Source: an uncultured Alistipes sp. (GTDB lineage: Bacteria; Bacteroidota; Bacteroidia; Bacteroidales; Rikenellaceae). From it: a stretch of DNA of 53,630 nt. Under the pieces are notes generated by a model, which saw only the letters and a list, made by a program, of their open reading frames with translations, did no database searches and was not told the DNA's origin. Made by a program: the position numbers and the translations under genes. This document shows positions 9,830-19,875 of the stretch, piece by piece. How positions within the stretch are numbered: position 1 is the stretch's first letter; each line of letters begins with the position of its first letter. Where the stretch lies: the NCBI GenBank assembly GCA_947364365.1, contig CANASP010000016.1, positions 1 through 53,630 on the forward strand, given 5' to 3'.

Positions 9830-10387
9830 ATGAAAAATGCGATCAAATACTTCGGTTACATGATCTTCGCGATGATGCTCCTCGGGATGACCGTCGGCAT
9901 CTTCCAGGACAACTCCATCCACCCGCTCCATGCCGTCTTTACGCTGGTGTTCATGTATTTCCTCCTCAAGGAGTGCTGGTTCGCGCTGCGCTTTCTCTTC
10001 TGGTTCGACGAACTGCGGCAGGAGTTCAATGCGAAGGCCGGCGAGCGGATCGTCCCCCGCCAGCGGCTGACGTGGGAGCTGCTGACCTCGTGGCGCGGCT
10101 CGACGAGGCGGGCGACGCGCTGGCGCCGCCGCTACAACATCATGGCGATCTTCGCCATCCTGATGTGCTGCTCGGTGCTGATCTACGCGGCGATGATCTA
10201 TCTGGTGCTGGGTTTCCTGGGCGGTTCGTCGGGCGGCTCGGGCGGCAAGTCGGGCGGCGACGGGGAGACCCCTTGGGAGCGTCGCGGCTGCCACAACTGC
10301 CGCTTCGGCTACGTGGGCGGCTGTCAGTTGGCCGACGGAGGAAATTCGGCGGGCCCGGGCGGCAGCTGCTCGCGGTGGCAACCCTGA
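9830..10387 (+). CDS. Membrane protein of unknown function with Gly/Ser linker and Cys-rich tail
   Basis: This 185-residue protein has no recognised family. Hydrophobic helices lie near residues 8-24 and 32-50, and again near 105-127, with a basic loop between (RGSTRRATRWRRR). After the last helix comes a low-complexity linker GGSSGGSGGKSGGDG, then a C-terminal tail with four Cys: a CHNC pair, a third Cys eight residues later, and a fourth near the end. The tail could bind a metal or form disulfides. The start at 9830 follows a consensus promoter; the longer frame would start inside it. The gene stands alone before guaB. Confidence 0.6.
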   Translation: MKNAIKYFGYMIFAMMLLGMTVGIFQDNSIHPLHAVFTLVFMYFLLKECWFALRFLFWFDELRQEFNAKAGERIVPRQRLTWELLTSWRGSTRRATRWRRRYNIMAIFAILMCCSVLIYAAMIYLVLGFLGGSSGGSGGKSGGDGETPWERRGCHNCRFGYVGGCQLADGGNSAGPGGSCSRWQP

Positions 10388-10481
10388 AGCTGATCCGGCG
10401 GGGAATCCGCCCGGTGCGGACGATTTTCGGCGGTGCGGGCGAAATCTTCGTCCGGCGTTAGGATTTTTCCCGGAAATTGTT

Positions 10482-10489
10482 TACTTTTG
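10482..10489 (+). promoter_or_regulatory. -7 box of guaB
   Basis: TACTTTTG lies 24 bases before the guaB ATG. The matching -33 position reads TTAG, so the promoter is only partly consensus. Confidence 0.55.
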
Positions 10490-10513
10490 CGGGCAACAAA
10501 AATCCGCGTTCTT

Positions 10514-11992
10514 ATGTCCTTTATCAATGAAAGGGTGCAGCCCGAAGGCCTTACCTTCGACGACGTGCTGCTCGTGCCCGCCTATTCGGAAGTGTTGCCG
10601 CGAGAGGTCTCGCTCCAGACCCGTTTCTCGCGTAATATCGCCCTGAACATCCCCATCGTGTCCGCCGCCATGGACACCGTGACCGAGGCGCCGCTGGCCA
10701 TCGCGCTGGCCCGCGAAGGCGGTATCGGCGTGATCCACAAGAATATGACCATCGCCGAGCAGGCCGCGCAGGTCCGCCGCGTGAAGCGCGCCGAGAACGG
10801 CATGATCTACGACCCGGTGACCATCTCGAAGGAGCACACCGTGGGCGACGCCCTGGAGATGATGCGCGAGAACAAGATCGGCGGCATCCCCGTCGTCGAC
10901 GGCGAGCGCAAGCTCATCGGTATCGTCACCAACCGCGACCTGCGCTTCCAGCGCGACATGGCGCGGAAGATCGCCGAGGTGATGACCCCTCGCGAGCGGC
11001 TCGTCACCACCCACAATCCCGAACTTTCGCACGCCTCGGAGGTGCTGCTCAACAACAAGATCGAGAAACTGCCCGTCGTCGACGATGCCGACCGGCTGGT
11101 GGGACTGATCACCTACAAGGACCTCACGAAGGTGCAGGACCATCCCAACGCTTGCAAGGACGACAAGGGGCGCCTGCGCGTGGCTGCCGGCGTCGGCATC
11201 ACGCCCGACGTGATGGACCGCGTCGCCGCGCTGGTCGCCGAGAGCGTCGACGCCGTGGTGCTCGACTCGGCCCACGGCCATTCGGCCAACATCGTCCGTG
11301 CGCTGCGCTCGATCAAGGCCGCCTACCCGTCGCTCGACGTCGTGGTGGGCAACATCGCCACGGCCGAGGCCGCGCGCTTCCTCATCGACGCGGGTGCCGA
11401 CGGCATCAAGGTGGGCATCGGCCCCGGCTCGATCTGCACCACGCGCATCATCGCCGGTGTGGGTGTGCCGCAGCTCTCGGCCGTCTACGCCGCCGCTTCG
11501 GAGGCGAAGAAGTCGGGCGTGCCGGTGATCGCCGACGGCGGTCTGCGCTATTCGGGCGACATCGTCAAGGCGCTGGCCGCGGGCGGCGACTGCGTGATGA
11601 TCGGTTCGATGTTCGCCGGTACGGAGGAGGCTCCGGGCGAGACGATCATCTACAACGGCCGCAAGTTCAAGGCCTACCGCGGCATGGGCTCGATCGACGC
11701 CATGAAGGCGGGGTCGGCCGACCGCTATTTCCAGAAGGGCTGCGAGGGCAACATCAACAAGCTGGTGCCCGAAGGCATCGTCGCCCGCGTGCCGTTCAAG
11801 GGCATGTTGAGCGAGACGGTCTACCAGCTCATCGGCGGCATCCGCTCGGGCATGGGCTACTGCGGCGCCAAGGACATCCCCGCGCTGCAGACCGCCAAGT
11901 TCATCCGCATCACCGCCTCGGGCATGATGGAGAGCCATCCCCACGACGTGACCATCACGCGCGAGGCCCCCAACTACTCCAGCGAACGGTAG
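10514..11992 (+). CDS. guaB: IMP dehydrogenase
   Basis: GuaB oxidises IMP to XMP with NAD, the first step of GMP synthesis. The 492-residue chain has the (beta/alpha)8 barrel split by two CBS domains (about residues 95-215) and the catalytic loop GSICTTR with C308, the position also seen in other bacterial IMPDHs. The IMP-phosphate site GGLRYSGD and the flap YRGMGS are present. The start at 10514 gives the standard N-terminus ([20 protein letters not shown]). It is followed by a small membrane protein gene and guaA, so the two GMP-synthesis genes form one unit. Confidence 0.97.
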   Translation: MSFINERVQPEGLTFDDVLLVPAYSEVLPREVSLQTRFSRNIALNIPIVSAAMDTVTEAPLAIALAREGGIGVIHKNMTIAEQAAQVRRVKRAENGMIYDPVTISKEHTVGDALEMMRENKIGGIPVVDGERKLIGIVTNRDLRFQRDMARKIAEVMTPRERLVTTHNPELSHASEVLLNNKIEKLPVVDDADRLVGLITYKDLTKVQDHPNACKDDKGRLRVAAGVGITPDVMDRVAALVAESVDAVVLDSAHGHSANIVRALRSIKAAYPSLDVVVGNIATAEAARFLIDAGADGIKVGIGPGSICTTRIIAGVGVPQLSAVYAAASEAKKSGVPVIADGGLRYSGDIVKALAAGGDCVMIGSMFAGTEEAPGETIIYNGRKFKAYRGMGSIDAMKAGSADRYFQKGCEGNINKLVPEGIVARVPFKGMLSETVYQLIGGIRSGMGYCGAKDIPALQTAKFIRITASGMMESHPHDVTITREAPNYSSER

Positions 11993-11995
11993 ACC

Positions 11996-12166
11996 ATGGC
12001 ACGGCAGATCGATAAATCCGACTGGTGGGCGCTGGCTCTCGTCCTGGTGCTCTTCGTCGCCTGGCGTGCGACGGGCTGCGAGGCCCTGCGCTACACCGTG
12101 CTGGCCGTGACGTTCGGCTACTTCCTGGTGGTGCGTATCGTCCTCCGCAATTGGAAAAACAAGTAA
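11996..12166 (+). CDS. Small membrane protein (56 residues) between guaB and guaA
   Basis: This short frame starts three bases after the guaB stop and ends 13 bases before guaA. The product begins [11 protein letters not shown] and has two hydrophobic helices, about residues 10-23 and 30-47, joined by RATGCEALR, and ends in a basic NWKNK tail. No family is recognised. Its tight fit between two real genes, uninterrupted frame and membrane-like composition support it being expressed. The function is unknown. Confidence 0.6.
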   Translation: MARQIDKSDWWALALVLVLFVAWRATGCEALRYTVLAVTFGYFLVVRIVLRNWKNK

Positions 12167-12179
12167 TCCCTACATCATA

Positions 12180-13709
12180 ATGCAGGAAAAAATCATCATT
12201 CTCGACTTCGGTTCGCAGTACACGCAGCTCATCGCGCGGCGCGTGCGCGAACTGAACGTCTATTGCGAGATCCACCCCTTCCACAAGATCCCGGCGCTCG
12301 ACGCCTCGGTGCGGGGCGTGATCCTCTCGGGCAGCCCCTCGTCGGTGCGCGACGCCGCTGCCCCGACCCCCGACCTTTCGCAGATCAAGGGCCGTTTGCC
12401 GCTGCTGGGCGTCTGCTACGGCGCGCAGTACCTCGCGCATGCCTACGGCGGCGAGGTGAAGCCCGCGCCGAGCCGCGAGTACGGCCGCGCGATGCTCACG
12501 GTGGGCGATCCGGCCGACGCGCTCATGCGCGACCTGCCGACGACGACCCAGGTGTGGATGTCGCACGGCGACACGATCACCTCGGTGCCCGACACCTACC
12601 GCATCGTCGCCTCGACCGAGGACGTGCGCGTGGCGGCCTACCGCATCGAGGGCGAGCCCACCTGGGGCATCCAGTTCCACCCCGAGGTCTACCACTCGAC
12701 CGACGGCAAGCAGCTCCTGAAGAACTTCGTCGCGGGCATCTGCGGCTGCGCGCAGTCGTGGACCTCGGAGAGCTTCGTGGAGACGACCGTGCGCGAGCTG
12801 CGCGAGAAGCTGGGCGACGACCGCGTCGTGCTGGGCCTTTCGGGCGGTGTCGATTCGACGGTGGCCGCCGTGCTGCTCCACAAGGCTATCGGCCGCAACC
12901 TCTACTGTATCTTCGTCGACTCGGGCCTGCTGCGCAAGAATGAGTTCGAGGAGGTGTTGGCCTCCTACGAGAACATGGGCCTCAACGTCAAGGGCGTGAA
13001 GGCGGGCGACCGCTTCCTGGGCGACCTGGCGGGCGTGAGCGATCCCGAGACCAAGCGCAAGATCATCGGCCGCGACTTCGTCGAGGTCTTCAACGACGAG
13101 GCCCAGCGCATCGAGGAGGTGAAGTGGCTGGCGCAGGGTACGATCTATCCCGACGTGATTGAGTCGTGCTCGGTCAACGGTCCTTCGGCGACGATCAAGT
13201 CGCACCACAACGTGGGCGGCCTGCCCGAGAAGATGCATCTGGGCATCGTCGAGCCGCTGCGGCTGCTCTTCAAGGACGAGGTGCGCCGCGTGGGCCGTTC
13301 GCTCGGCATCTCCGAGCAGCTCATCGGCCGTCACCCCTTCCCCGGACCGGGTCTGGCGATCCGCATCCTGGGCGACATCACCCCCGAGAAGGTCGAGATC
13401 CTCCAGAACGTCGACAAGATCTACATCGACGGCCTGCGTGCGGCGGGTCTCTACGACAAGGTATGGCAGGCCGGCGCCATCCTGCTCCCCGTCAAGAGCG
13501 TGGGCGTGATGGGCGACGAGCGCACCTACGAGAGCTGCGTGGCCCTGCGCGCCGTGACCTCGACCGACGGCATGACCGCCGACTGGGTCCACCTGCCCTA
13601 CGAGTTCCTGGCCGACGTTTCGAACGAGATCATAAACAAGGTCCGCGGCGTCAACCGCGTGGTCTACGACATCTCCTCCAAGCCGCCCGCAACGATCGAG
13701 TGGGAGTAA
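12180..13709 (+). CDS. guaA: GMP synthase (glutamine-hydrolysing)
   Basis: GuaA turns XMP into GMP using ATP and glutamine ammonia. The 509-residue chain (E. coli 525) has an N-terminal class I glutamine amidotransferase domain with nucleophile C79 in GVCYGAQ and the His/Glu pair in FHPEVYHS, then the ATP-pyrophosphatase P-loop [11 protein letters not shown] near residue 220, and the C-terminal dimerisation domain ending KPPATIEWE, the usual GuaA terminus. It is the last gene of the guaB unit. A strong hairpin follows at 13792-13825. Confidence 0.98.
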   Translation: MQEKIIILDFGSQYTQLIARRVRELNVYCEIHPFHKIPALDASVRGVILSGSPSSVRDAAAPTPDLSQIKGRLPLLGVCYGAQYLAHAYGGEVKPAPSREYGRAMLTVGDPADALMRDLPTTTQVWMSHGDTITSVPDTYRIVASTEDVRVAAYRIEGEPTWGIQFHPEVYHSTDGKQLLKNFVAGICGCAQSWTSESFVETTVRELREKLGDDRVVLGLSGGVDSTVAAVLLHKAIGRNLYCIFVDSGLLRKNEFEEVLASYENMGLNVKGVKAGDRFLGDLAGVSDPETKRKIIGRDFVEVFNDEAQRIEEVKWLAQGTIYPDVIESCSVNGPSATIKSHHNVGGLPEKMHLGIVEPLRLLFKDEVRRVGRSLGISEQLIGRHPFPGPGLAIRILGDITPEKVEILQNVDKIYIDGLRAAGLYDKVWQAGAILLPVKSVGVMGDERTYESCVALRAVTSTDGMTADWVHLPYEFLADVSNEIINKVRGVNRVVYDISSKPPATIEWE

Positions 13710-13791
13710 GGGAGTGTCCGGGCCGGACTTTCGCGGCTTCTCCATGCCGGGGCTGCGACCCTTCCGGCGTTCCGGCTCCATGAACTTCCGA

Positions 13792-13830
13792 CGCACGAAT
13801 GCGGCCTTCGGGCCGTGTTCGTGCGTTCGT
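13792..13830 (+). terminator. Probable terminator after guaA
   Basis: A long hairpin: CGCACGAA (13792-13799) pairs with TTCGTGCG (13818-13825) and an inner CGGCC/GGCCG stem closes a TTCG tetraloop. The T tail is weak (TTCGTATC). Confidence 0.6.
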
Positions 13831-13854
13831 ATCTCCGACGGACTATTGTTTTCA

Positions 13855-13956
13855 GGCCGCAGCCGGCGGAGGGAGCTTTTCGAGCGATAGCGAAAAGAGC
13901 AGCCCTCCGCGCCGGGTGGCTGCGGGCTGCCGCTCTTCGGGCGTGTCCGAAGAGCG
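13855..13956. repeat. Intergenic ~100-bp inverted repeat, copy R2 (orientation A)
   Basis: Starts GGCCGCAGCCGGCGGAGGG and closes CCCTCCGC ... GGTGGCTGCGGGCTGCC, followed by a perfect CGCTCTTCGG/CCGAAGAGCG hairpin. The variable centre itself folds (CTTTTCG 13876-13882 with CGAAAAG 13891-13897). It sits between guaA and the exonuclease gene. Confidence 0.85.
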
Positions 13957-13988
13957 GATGTTTTCCATAATAACTTTTTGCCATCTCC

Positions 13989-14483
13989 ATGACCGACTTC
14001 GCCGCCATCGATTTCGAAACCGCCAACAGCCAGCGCACGAGCGTCTGCTCGGTGGGCGTGGTGGTCGTGCGCGGCGGCGAGATCGTCGACACGTTCTACA
14101 GCCTGATCCGCCCGCGCCCCAACTACTACAGCCGCTTCACCACCGCCGTCCACGGCCTCGCCTACCACGATACGGTCGATGCCCCCGACTTCGCCGAGGT
14201 GTGGCGCGAGGTGGCGCCGCGCATCGAAGGGCTGCCGCTGGTGGCCCACAATGCCCCGTTCGACGCCGGGTGCCTGCGCGCCGCGTTCGACCTCTACGGG
14301 CTGCCGTGGCCCGGCTACGAGTTCCGCTGCACGTGCAGCGCCTCGCGCCGCGTCTTCGGTCGCCGGCTGCCTAATCACCAGCTCCACACCGTCTCGGCGG
14401 CCTGCGGCTTCGACCTGCATGCTCACCACAATGCCTTGGCCGATGCCGAGGCGTGCGCCCGTATCGCGCTGAAGATTCTCTGA
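13989..14483 (+). CDS. DnaQ-like 3'-5' exonuclease (DEDDh)
   Basis: This 164-residue stand-alone exonuclease domain is of the DNA polymerase III epsilon / RNase T fold. The metal-binding residues are visible: D and E in AIDFETA (motif Exo I), the Asp in AHNAPFDAG (Exo II), and the His and Asp in AHHNALADAEA (Exo III, DEDDh type). It lacks the polymerase-binding or BRCT tail seen in longer relatives, so it is more likely a repair or RNA-trimming nuclease than the replicative proofreading subunit. It starts a plus-strand run with tpx and a monooxygenase gene, but gaps of 54 and 23 bases leave co-transcription open. Confidence 0.88.
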   Translation: MTDFAAIDFETANSQRTSVCSVGVVVVRGGEIVDTFYSLIRPRPNYYSRFTTAVHGLAYHDTVDAPDFAEVWREVAPRIEGLPLVAHNAPFDAGCLRAAFDLYGLPWPGYEFRCTCSASRRVFGRRLPNHQLHTVSAACGFDLHAHHNALADAEACARIALKIL

Positions 14484-14537
14484 ACAGAGCCTTTGGCGCG
14501 GAATTTGCGCCCTTGGCAACGAACAAAACAGCAAACG

Positions 14538-15047
14538 ATGAAAACTACCGCATTCAAAGGCACGCCCGTCGCGCTTTCGGGCCGCCTGCCCGAGCCCGGC
14601 ACGCCGGCCCCCGACTTCACGCTGGTCCGCACCGACCTCACGCCGCTCACGCTCGCCGACCTGAAGGGCCGGCGCGTGGTGCTCAACATCTTCCCGAGCC
14701 TCGACACGGGCGTCTGCGCCGCGTCGGTGCGCCAGTTCAATAAGCTGGCCGCCTCGCTGCCCGACACGACGGTCGTGGCCGTTTCGAAAGATCTGCCCTT
14801 CGCCCATGCCCGTTTCTGCACCACCGAGGGCATCGCCGATGTTGTCCCGGCCTCCGATTTCCGCGCCTCGGGTTTCGCCGAGGCCTATGGCGTGGGGATG
14901 GTCGACGGCCCCCTGGCCGGTCTGCTGGCCCGCGCCGTGGTGGTGATCGACCGTGCGGGACGCGTGGTCTACGCGCAGCTCGTGCCCGAGATCACCGAGG
15001 AGCCCGACTACGACGCGGCCGTCGCGGCGGTCCGCTCGTGCGACTGA
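14538..15047 (+). CDS. tpx: Thiol peroxidase (atypical 2-Cys peroxiredoxin)
   Basis: Tpx reduces hydrogen peroxide and alkyl hydroperoxides with electrons from thioredoxin. The 169-residue chain is the size of E. coli Tpx (168). The peroxidatic C60 lies in SLDTGVCAAS and the resolving C94 in RFCTTEGI, matching C61 and C95 of the E. coli enzyme. The start at 14538 gives the family N-terminus (KTTAFKGTPVALSG). A small monooxygenase gene follows 23 bases later. Confidence 0.96.
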   Translation: MKTTAFKGTPVALSGRLPEPGTPAPDFTLVRTDLTPLTLADLKGRRVVLNIFPSLDTGVCAASVRQFNKLAASLPDTTVVAVSKDLPFAHARFCTTEGIADVVPASDFRASGFAEAYGVGMVDGPLAGLLARAVVVIDRAGRVVYAQLVPEITEEPDYDAAVAAVRSCD

Positions 15048-15070
15048 CCCACACTTAAACCTCAATTGAT

Positions 15071-15346
15071 ATGATTCGTCTGAATGTTTTTATCCGTACC
15101 ACGGCGTCCAGCCGCGACGAGCTGGTACGCACGGCCCGCGAACTGGTCGCCGCCTCGCTCGGCGACGACGGCTGCATCGCCTACGACCTTTTCGAGAGCG
15201 CGACGCGCCCCGAGGTGCTGATGATCTGCGAGACGTGGCGCGACGCCCGGGCGCTCGCGGCCCACGAGGCGGCACCCCACTTCACGACGCTCGTCCCGCG
15301 CCTCAGGCAGCTCGGCGAGATGAAGGCCGAGAAGTTCCTTTTCTGA
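15071..15346 (+). CDS. Small monooxygenase-like protein (ABM / YgiN-like fold)
   Basis: This 91-residue single-domain protein is of the antibiotic-biosynthesis-monooxygenase type, a dimeric ferredoxin-like barrel often annotated as a putative quinol monooxygenase. It starts IRLNVFIRT, has CIAYDLFES, the VLMICETWRD strand and the HEAAPHF helix seen in YgiN relatives, and ends in a KAEKFLF strand. It follows tpx closely, so a role in oxidative or quinone stress is plausible but is inference. An intrinsic terminator follows at 15370-15398. Confidence 0.8.
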   Translation: MIRLNVFIRTTASSRDELVRTARELVAASLGDDGCIAYDLFESATRPEVLMICETWRDARALAAHEAAPHFTTLVPRLRQLGEMKAEKFLF

Positions 15347-15369
15347 CGCTCCGACGTCTGCTTTGTCCG

Positions 15370-15398
15370 GGTCCTGCGCTGTGCGCAGGGCCCTTTTT
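15370..15398 (+). terminator. Intrinsic terminator after tpx / monooxygenase
   Basis: GGTCCTGCGC (15370-15379) pairs with GCGCAGGGCC (15383-15392) around a TGT loop, followed by CTTTTTG. It lies only 25 bases before the next start codon, so it separates the acetyltransferase from the tpx unit or attenuates it. Confidence 0.8.
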
Positions 15399-15422
15399 GC
15401 CCTGATCCTAAACCTTGTAACG

Positions 15423-16040
15423 ATGAAACATGAAATCGACCCGGCCGCGACGACCCGCGACCGGGCTTTCCGACTGTGGATGGATGCCCCGATGCCCATG
15501 GTCACCTTCTTCCGCACGCTCGACGTCACGCGCCTGCGCCGCGTCGCCCGCCGCCGGGGACTGAAGTTCAACATGCTGATGTGCTACTGCATCGGGCGCG
15601 CCGCCTCGACGGTCAAGGAGTTCTACCTGCTGCCCGTCGGCCGCAAGCTGCTGCGCTACGATGCGCTCGCCGTGAACACGATCGTCGCCAACCGTACGGG
15701 CGAGGTGAGCTCGTGCGACGTCCCCTTCACCGACGACCTGGCCGCGTTCAACGCCGACTACCTGCGTCTCACCGGACGGGTGCGCGAGACCTGCACCGAT
15801 CACGACCTGCCCGACAGCATGGTGATCGGCACCTCGGCGCTGGCCCGCTACGAGATCGACGGGGCGGTGGGGATGTACAGCGGCATCTTCAACAACCCCT
15901 TTATGATCTGGGGGCGCTATCGCCGCCGTCTGCTGCGCACGACGCTCTCGGTGTCGTTCCAGTTCCACCACACGCAGATGGACGGCGCCCATGCCGCGCG
16001 GTTCCTCGATGCGCTCCAGCGCGAGATCGACCGGTTGTGA
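15423..16040 (+). CDS. CAT-fold acyltransferase (chloramphenicol acetyltransferase family)
   Basis: This 205-residue protein of the CatA family is close to the usual 213 or so. The HHxxxDG signature is intact as FHHTQMDGAH, with the likely catalytic H183 and structural D187. The LNMLMCYCIGRAA helix and the SVSFQFHHT strand also fit. Family members form trimers with active sites at subunit interfaces and use acetyl-CoA. The GMYSGIFNNPFMIWGRY stretch differs from classical resistance enzymes, and the gene is in a household context with no mobile element, so chloramphenicol resistance should not be assumed. The start at 15423 follows the terminator. Confidence 0.82.
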   Translation: MKHEIDPAATTRDRAFRLWMDAPMPMVTFFRTLDVTRLRRVARRRGLKFNMLMCYCIGRAASTVKEFYLLPVGRKLLRYDALAVNTIVANRTGEVSSCDVPFTDDLAAFNADYLRLTGRVRETCTDHDLPDSMVIGTSALARYEIDGAVGMYSGIFNNPFMIWGRYRRRLLRTTLSVSFQFHHTQMDGAHAARFLDALQREIDRL

Positions 16041-16150
16041 CGGGGCGGGAGGGTAGGTGATCGGGAGTCCGACGAGGCGGGATTACGTCGCTGTGCTCCG
16101 TCGAGCGTCGAGATTGGCTCGCTGCGCTTCGCCTTTCTCTTCGCTGCCGC

Positions 16151-16199
16151 GGGCATCCTTGCAATCGGGAAATCGACAAGGCAAGATGCCCTTATTTTT
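16151..16199 (+). terminator. Plus-strand terminator after the CAT-like gene
   Basis: GGGCAT(C)CTTGC pairs with GCAAGATGCCC across an 18-base loop and is followed by TTATTTTTTT (about 16190-16199). Confidence 0.75.
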
Positions 16200-16249
16200 T
16201 TGCCATAGGCGCATGCGAATCGAATTCGCTGCCCCTACGGCAAAAAAAA
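16190..16249. repeat. Imperfect palindrome joining two opposed terminators
   Basis: The T run of the plus-strand terminator and the A run that becomes the minus-strand T tail are the ends of one palindrome: TTTTTTTGCC ... GGCAAAAAAA, with TAGG/CCTA and a perfect GCGAAT-CGA-ATTCGC core. The two transcription units thus end into a shared cruciform. Confidence 0.7.
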
Positions 16250-16274
16250 GGATGCAAACATGTTTGCATCCTTG
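16241..16274 (-). terminator. Terminator of tRNA-Ser
   Basis: On the minus strand a perfect 22-base palindrome (16250-16271; core GCAAACATGTTTGC) is followed by eight T residues. It begins about 16 bases after the tRNA 3' end. Confidence 0.92.
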
Positions 16275-16289
16275 TCGATTTTCCGATTG

Positions 16290-16379
16290 CGGAGAGAACG
16301 AGATTCGAACTCGTGGTACGGGTTCACCCCGTACGTCGGTTTAGCAAACCGGTGGTTTCAGCCACTCACCCATCTCTCC
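16290..16379 (-). tRNA. tRNA-Ser (anticodon GCU)
   Basis: The 90-base class II tRNA has acceptor stem GGAGAGA/TCTCTCC with discriminator G, D arm with GAGTGGCTGAAA, anticodon loop TTGCTAA (anticodon GCT, reading AGC/AGU), a long variable arm (GTACGGG/CCCGTAC) and T arm with TTCGAAT. The first base pair of the anticodon stem is a C-A mismatch. CCA is not encoded. It has its own promoter (16418-16449) and terminator. Confidence 0.96.
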
Positions 16380-16417
16380 GGGCACCTTCTCGCGACGGGT
16401 TCGTCCGAAAAGGTGTG

Positions 16418-16449
16418 CAAATATAGAATCTTTTCGCCGAAAAAACAAA
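16418..16449 (-). promoter_or_regulatory. Promoter of tRNA-Ser
   Basis: On the minus strand TTTG (CAAA at 16446-16449), a 20-base spacer, then TATATTTG (16418-16425). It lies about 38 bases before the mature tRNA 5' end; the leader can fold (CACCTT with AAGGTG). Confidence 0.85.
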
Positions 16450-16585
16450 AAAATGAAGCCTAAAATTCGGGGCGACGGCGTTTTTGTAGCCGTTTCGCGT
16501 GAAACGGGCCGGCCGAAGGGCCGGCTTTGCGCCCGAGGCCCTTCGGCTAAAATGTATGGTATACCGAGCATTTCCGGCGCACGCG

Positions 16586-16616
16586 TTGCGTATGTGCGAC
16601 GATTTTTATACCTTTG
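16586..16616 (+). promoter_or_regulatory. Promoter of the suf operon
   Basis: TTG at 16586-16588, a 20-base spacer, then TACCTTTG at 16609-16616, 18 bases before the sufB ATG. No IscR- or SufR-like site was recognised nearby. Confidence 0.75.
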
Positions 16617-16634
16617 TACGATAATTCGCTTGCA

Positions 16635-18080
<1,446 letters not shown>

Positions 18081-18153
18081 TGCGTCGGAAACCGGCCGGG
18101 AGCGCCGGAATGCAAGACGGAGCCGCTCCCTCGGGTGCCGTTGTGCGGATCGA

Positions 18154-18249
18154 CGCACTTCGGACTGCCCGCGAAGTGCGGCGGCCCTCCTCCGCGGAGG
18201 GCGCTCTGCGAGCCGCCGCCCGCCCGCAGCCTCTGCCGGCTGCGGACCG
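18154..18249. repeat. Intergenic inverted repeat, copy R3 (orientation B, degenerate)
   Basis: A GCACTTCG/CGAAGTGC hairpin (18154-18161 with 18171-18178) is followed by a rearranged core that still ends GCCGGCTGCGGACCG. It splits the suf operon between sufB and sufC. Confidence 0.7.
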
Positions 18250-18300
18250 ATGCTGACGACAGGATAAAAGGAAATAATTGGGATATAAACGATACGCAAT

Positions 18301-19052
<752 letters not shown>

Positions 19053-19053
<1 letters not shown>

Positions 19054-19874
19054 TGGAGGCATTTCTCGATACGATCCGCCGCTTCCGTGCGGTGGACGGC
19101 CGTCGGCTGACGGTCGCGCAGAGCGAGGCGACGCCCTTCGCGGCGGTCGACCCCGGGCAGCTGCGCGTGGAGGTGGCGGCCGGTGCTTCGGCACAGTTGG
19201 CGGTGGTGCATACCGCGGCCGGCGCCGCGTCGCTGGAGATCGATCTGGCGGAGGGGGCGCGGCTGGCGTTGACCGAAGTGTTCCTCGCCGAGGCCTTCGC
19301 CGAGGTGCGGGTGCGTCAGGCTGCCGGCAGCGCCTTCGCCCTCGTCGTCGTCCAGACGACGAGCGCCAACGGCAGCTGGACGGTCGGTCTGGAGGGACGC
19401 GACGCCTCCTGCGAGGCCGACTGCCTCTTTCTCGCGGCCGCCGACGAACATTGCGTCGTGCGCCTGCGCACCGACCACCGGGTGGCCGACTGCCGCAGCC
19501 GCTCGCTCGTCAAGGGGGCGGCTGCCGGCCGCGCCGTGGGCGAGTTCCATGGGCTGGTCTACGTGGCCCCCGACGCCCAGCGCACCGACGCGCGGCAGCA
19601 GAGCCGCAACATCGTCCTGGGCGACGCGGCCCGCATCGTCGCCGAACCCCAGCTGGAGATCTACGCCGACGACGTGAAGTGTTCGCACGGCGCCACGGTG
19701 GGGCAGATCGACGACGAGGCGATCCTCTACATGCGCCAGCGCGGCCTGAGCGAGGCGCAGGCCCGGAGGCTGCGTCTCGAAGGATTCGCCGGCGACGTGG
19801 TTTCGCGCTGCGGCATCGAACCGCTGCGCGAGGCGCTGGACGCGCTCGTCGCCGCTAAACTGGAGCTATTCTGA
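19053..19874 (+). CDS. sufD: Fe-S cluster assembly protein SufD
   Basis: SufD is the SufB paralogue that completes the SufBC2D complex. At 273 residues it is much shorter than E. coli SufD (423): the N-terminal helical region is cut down and the beta-helix follows directly. The C-terminal hallmark is present (VKCSHGATVGQIDDEAILYMRQRG), with the conserved Cys-Ser-His. The start at 19053 overlaps the sufC stop; an in-frame start four codons earlier would lie inside sufC. Short SufD forms are also seen in other Bacteroidota, as I recall; that comparison is from memory. Confidence 0.93.
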
Positions 19875-19875
19875 C

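Noticed and set aside
11955-15065. Open frame of 1036 codons on the minus strand
   Set aside because: It lies antisense to guaA, the exonuclease and tpx, all well-supported genes; its Arg/His/Ala-rich composition is a shadow of GC-rich codon use.
16041-16150. Eighth copy of the ~100-bp inverted repeat
   Set aside because: The stretch is GC-rich and has short inverted words, but the conserved arms are not recognisable.
16290-16379. Integration site of a mobile element at tRNA-Ser
   Set aside because: No repeat of the tRNA 3' end and no integrase were seen in the window.
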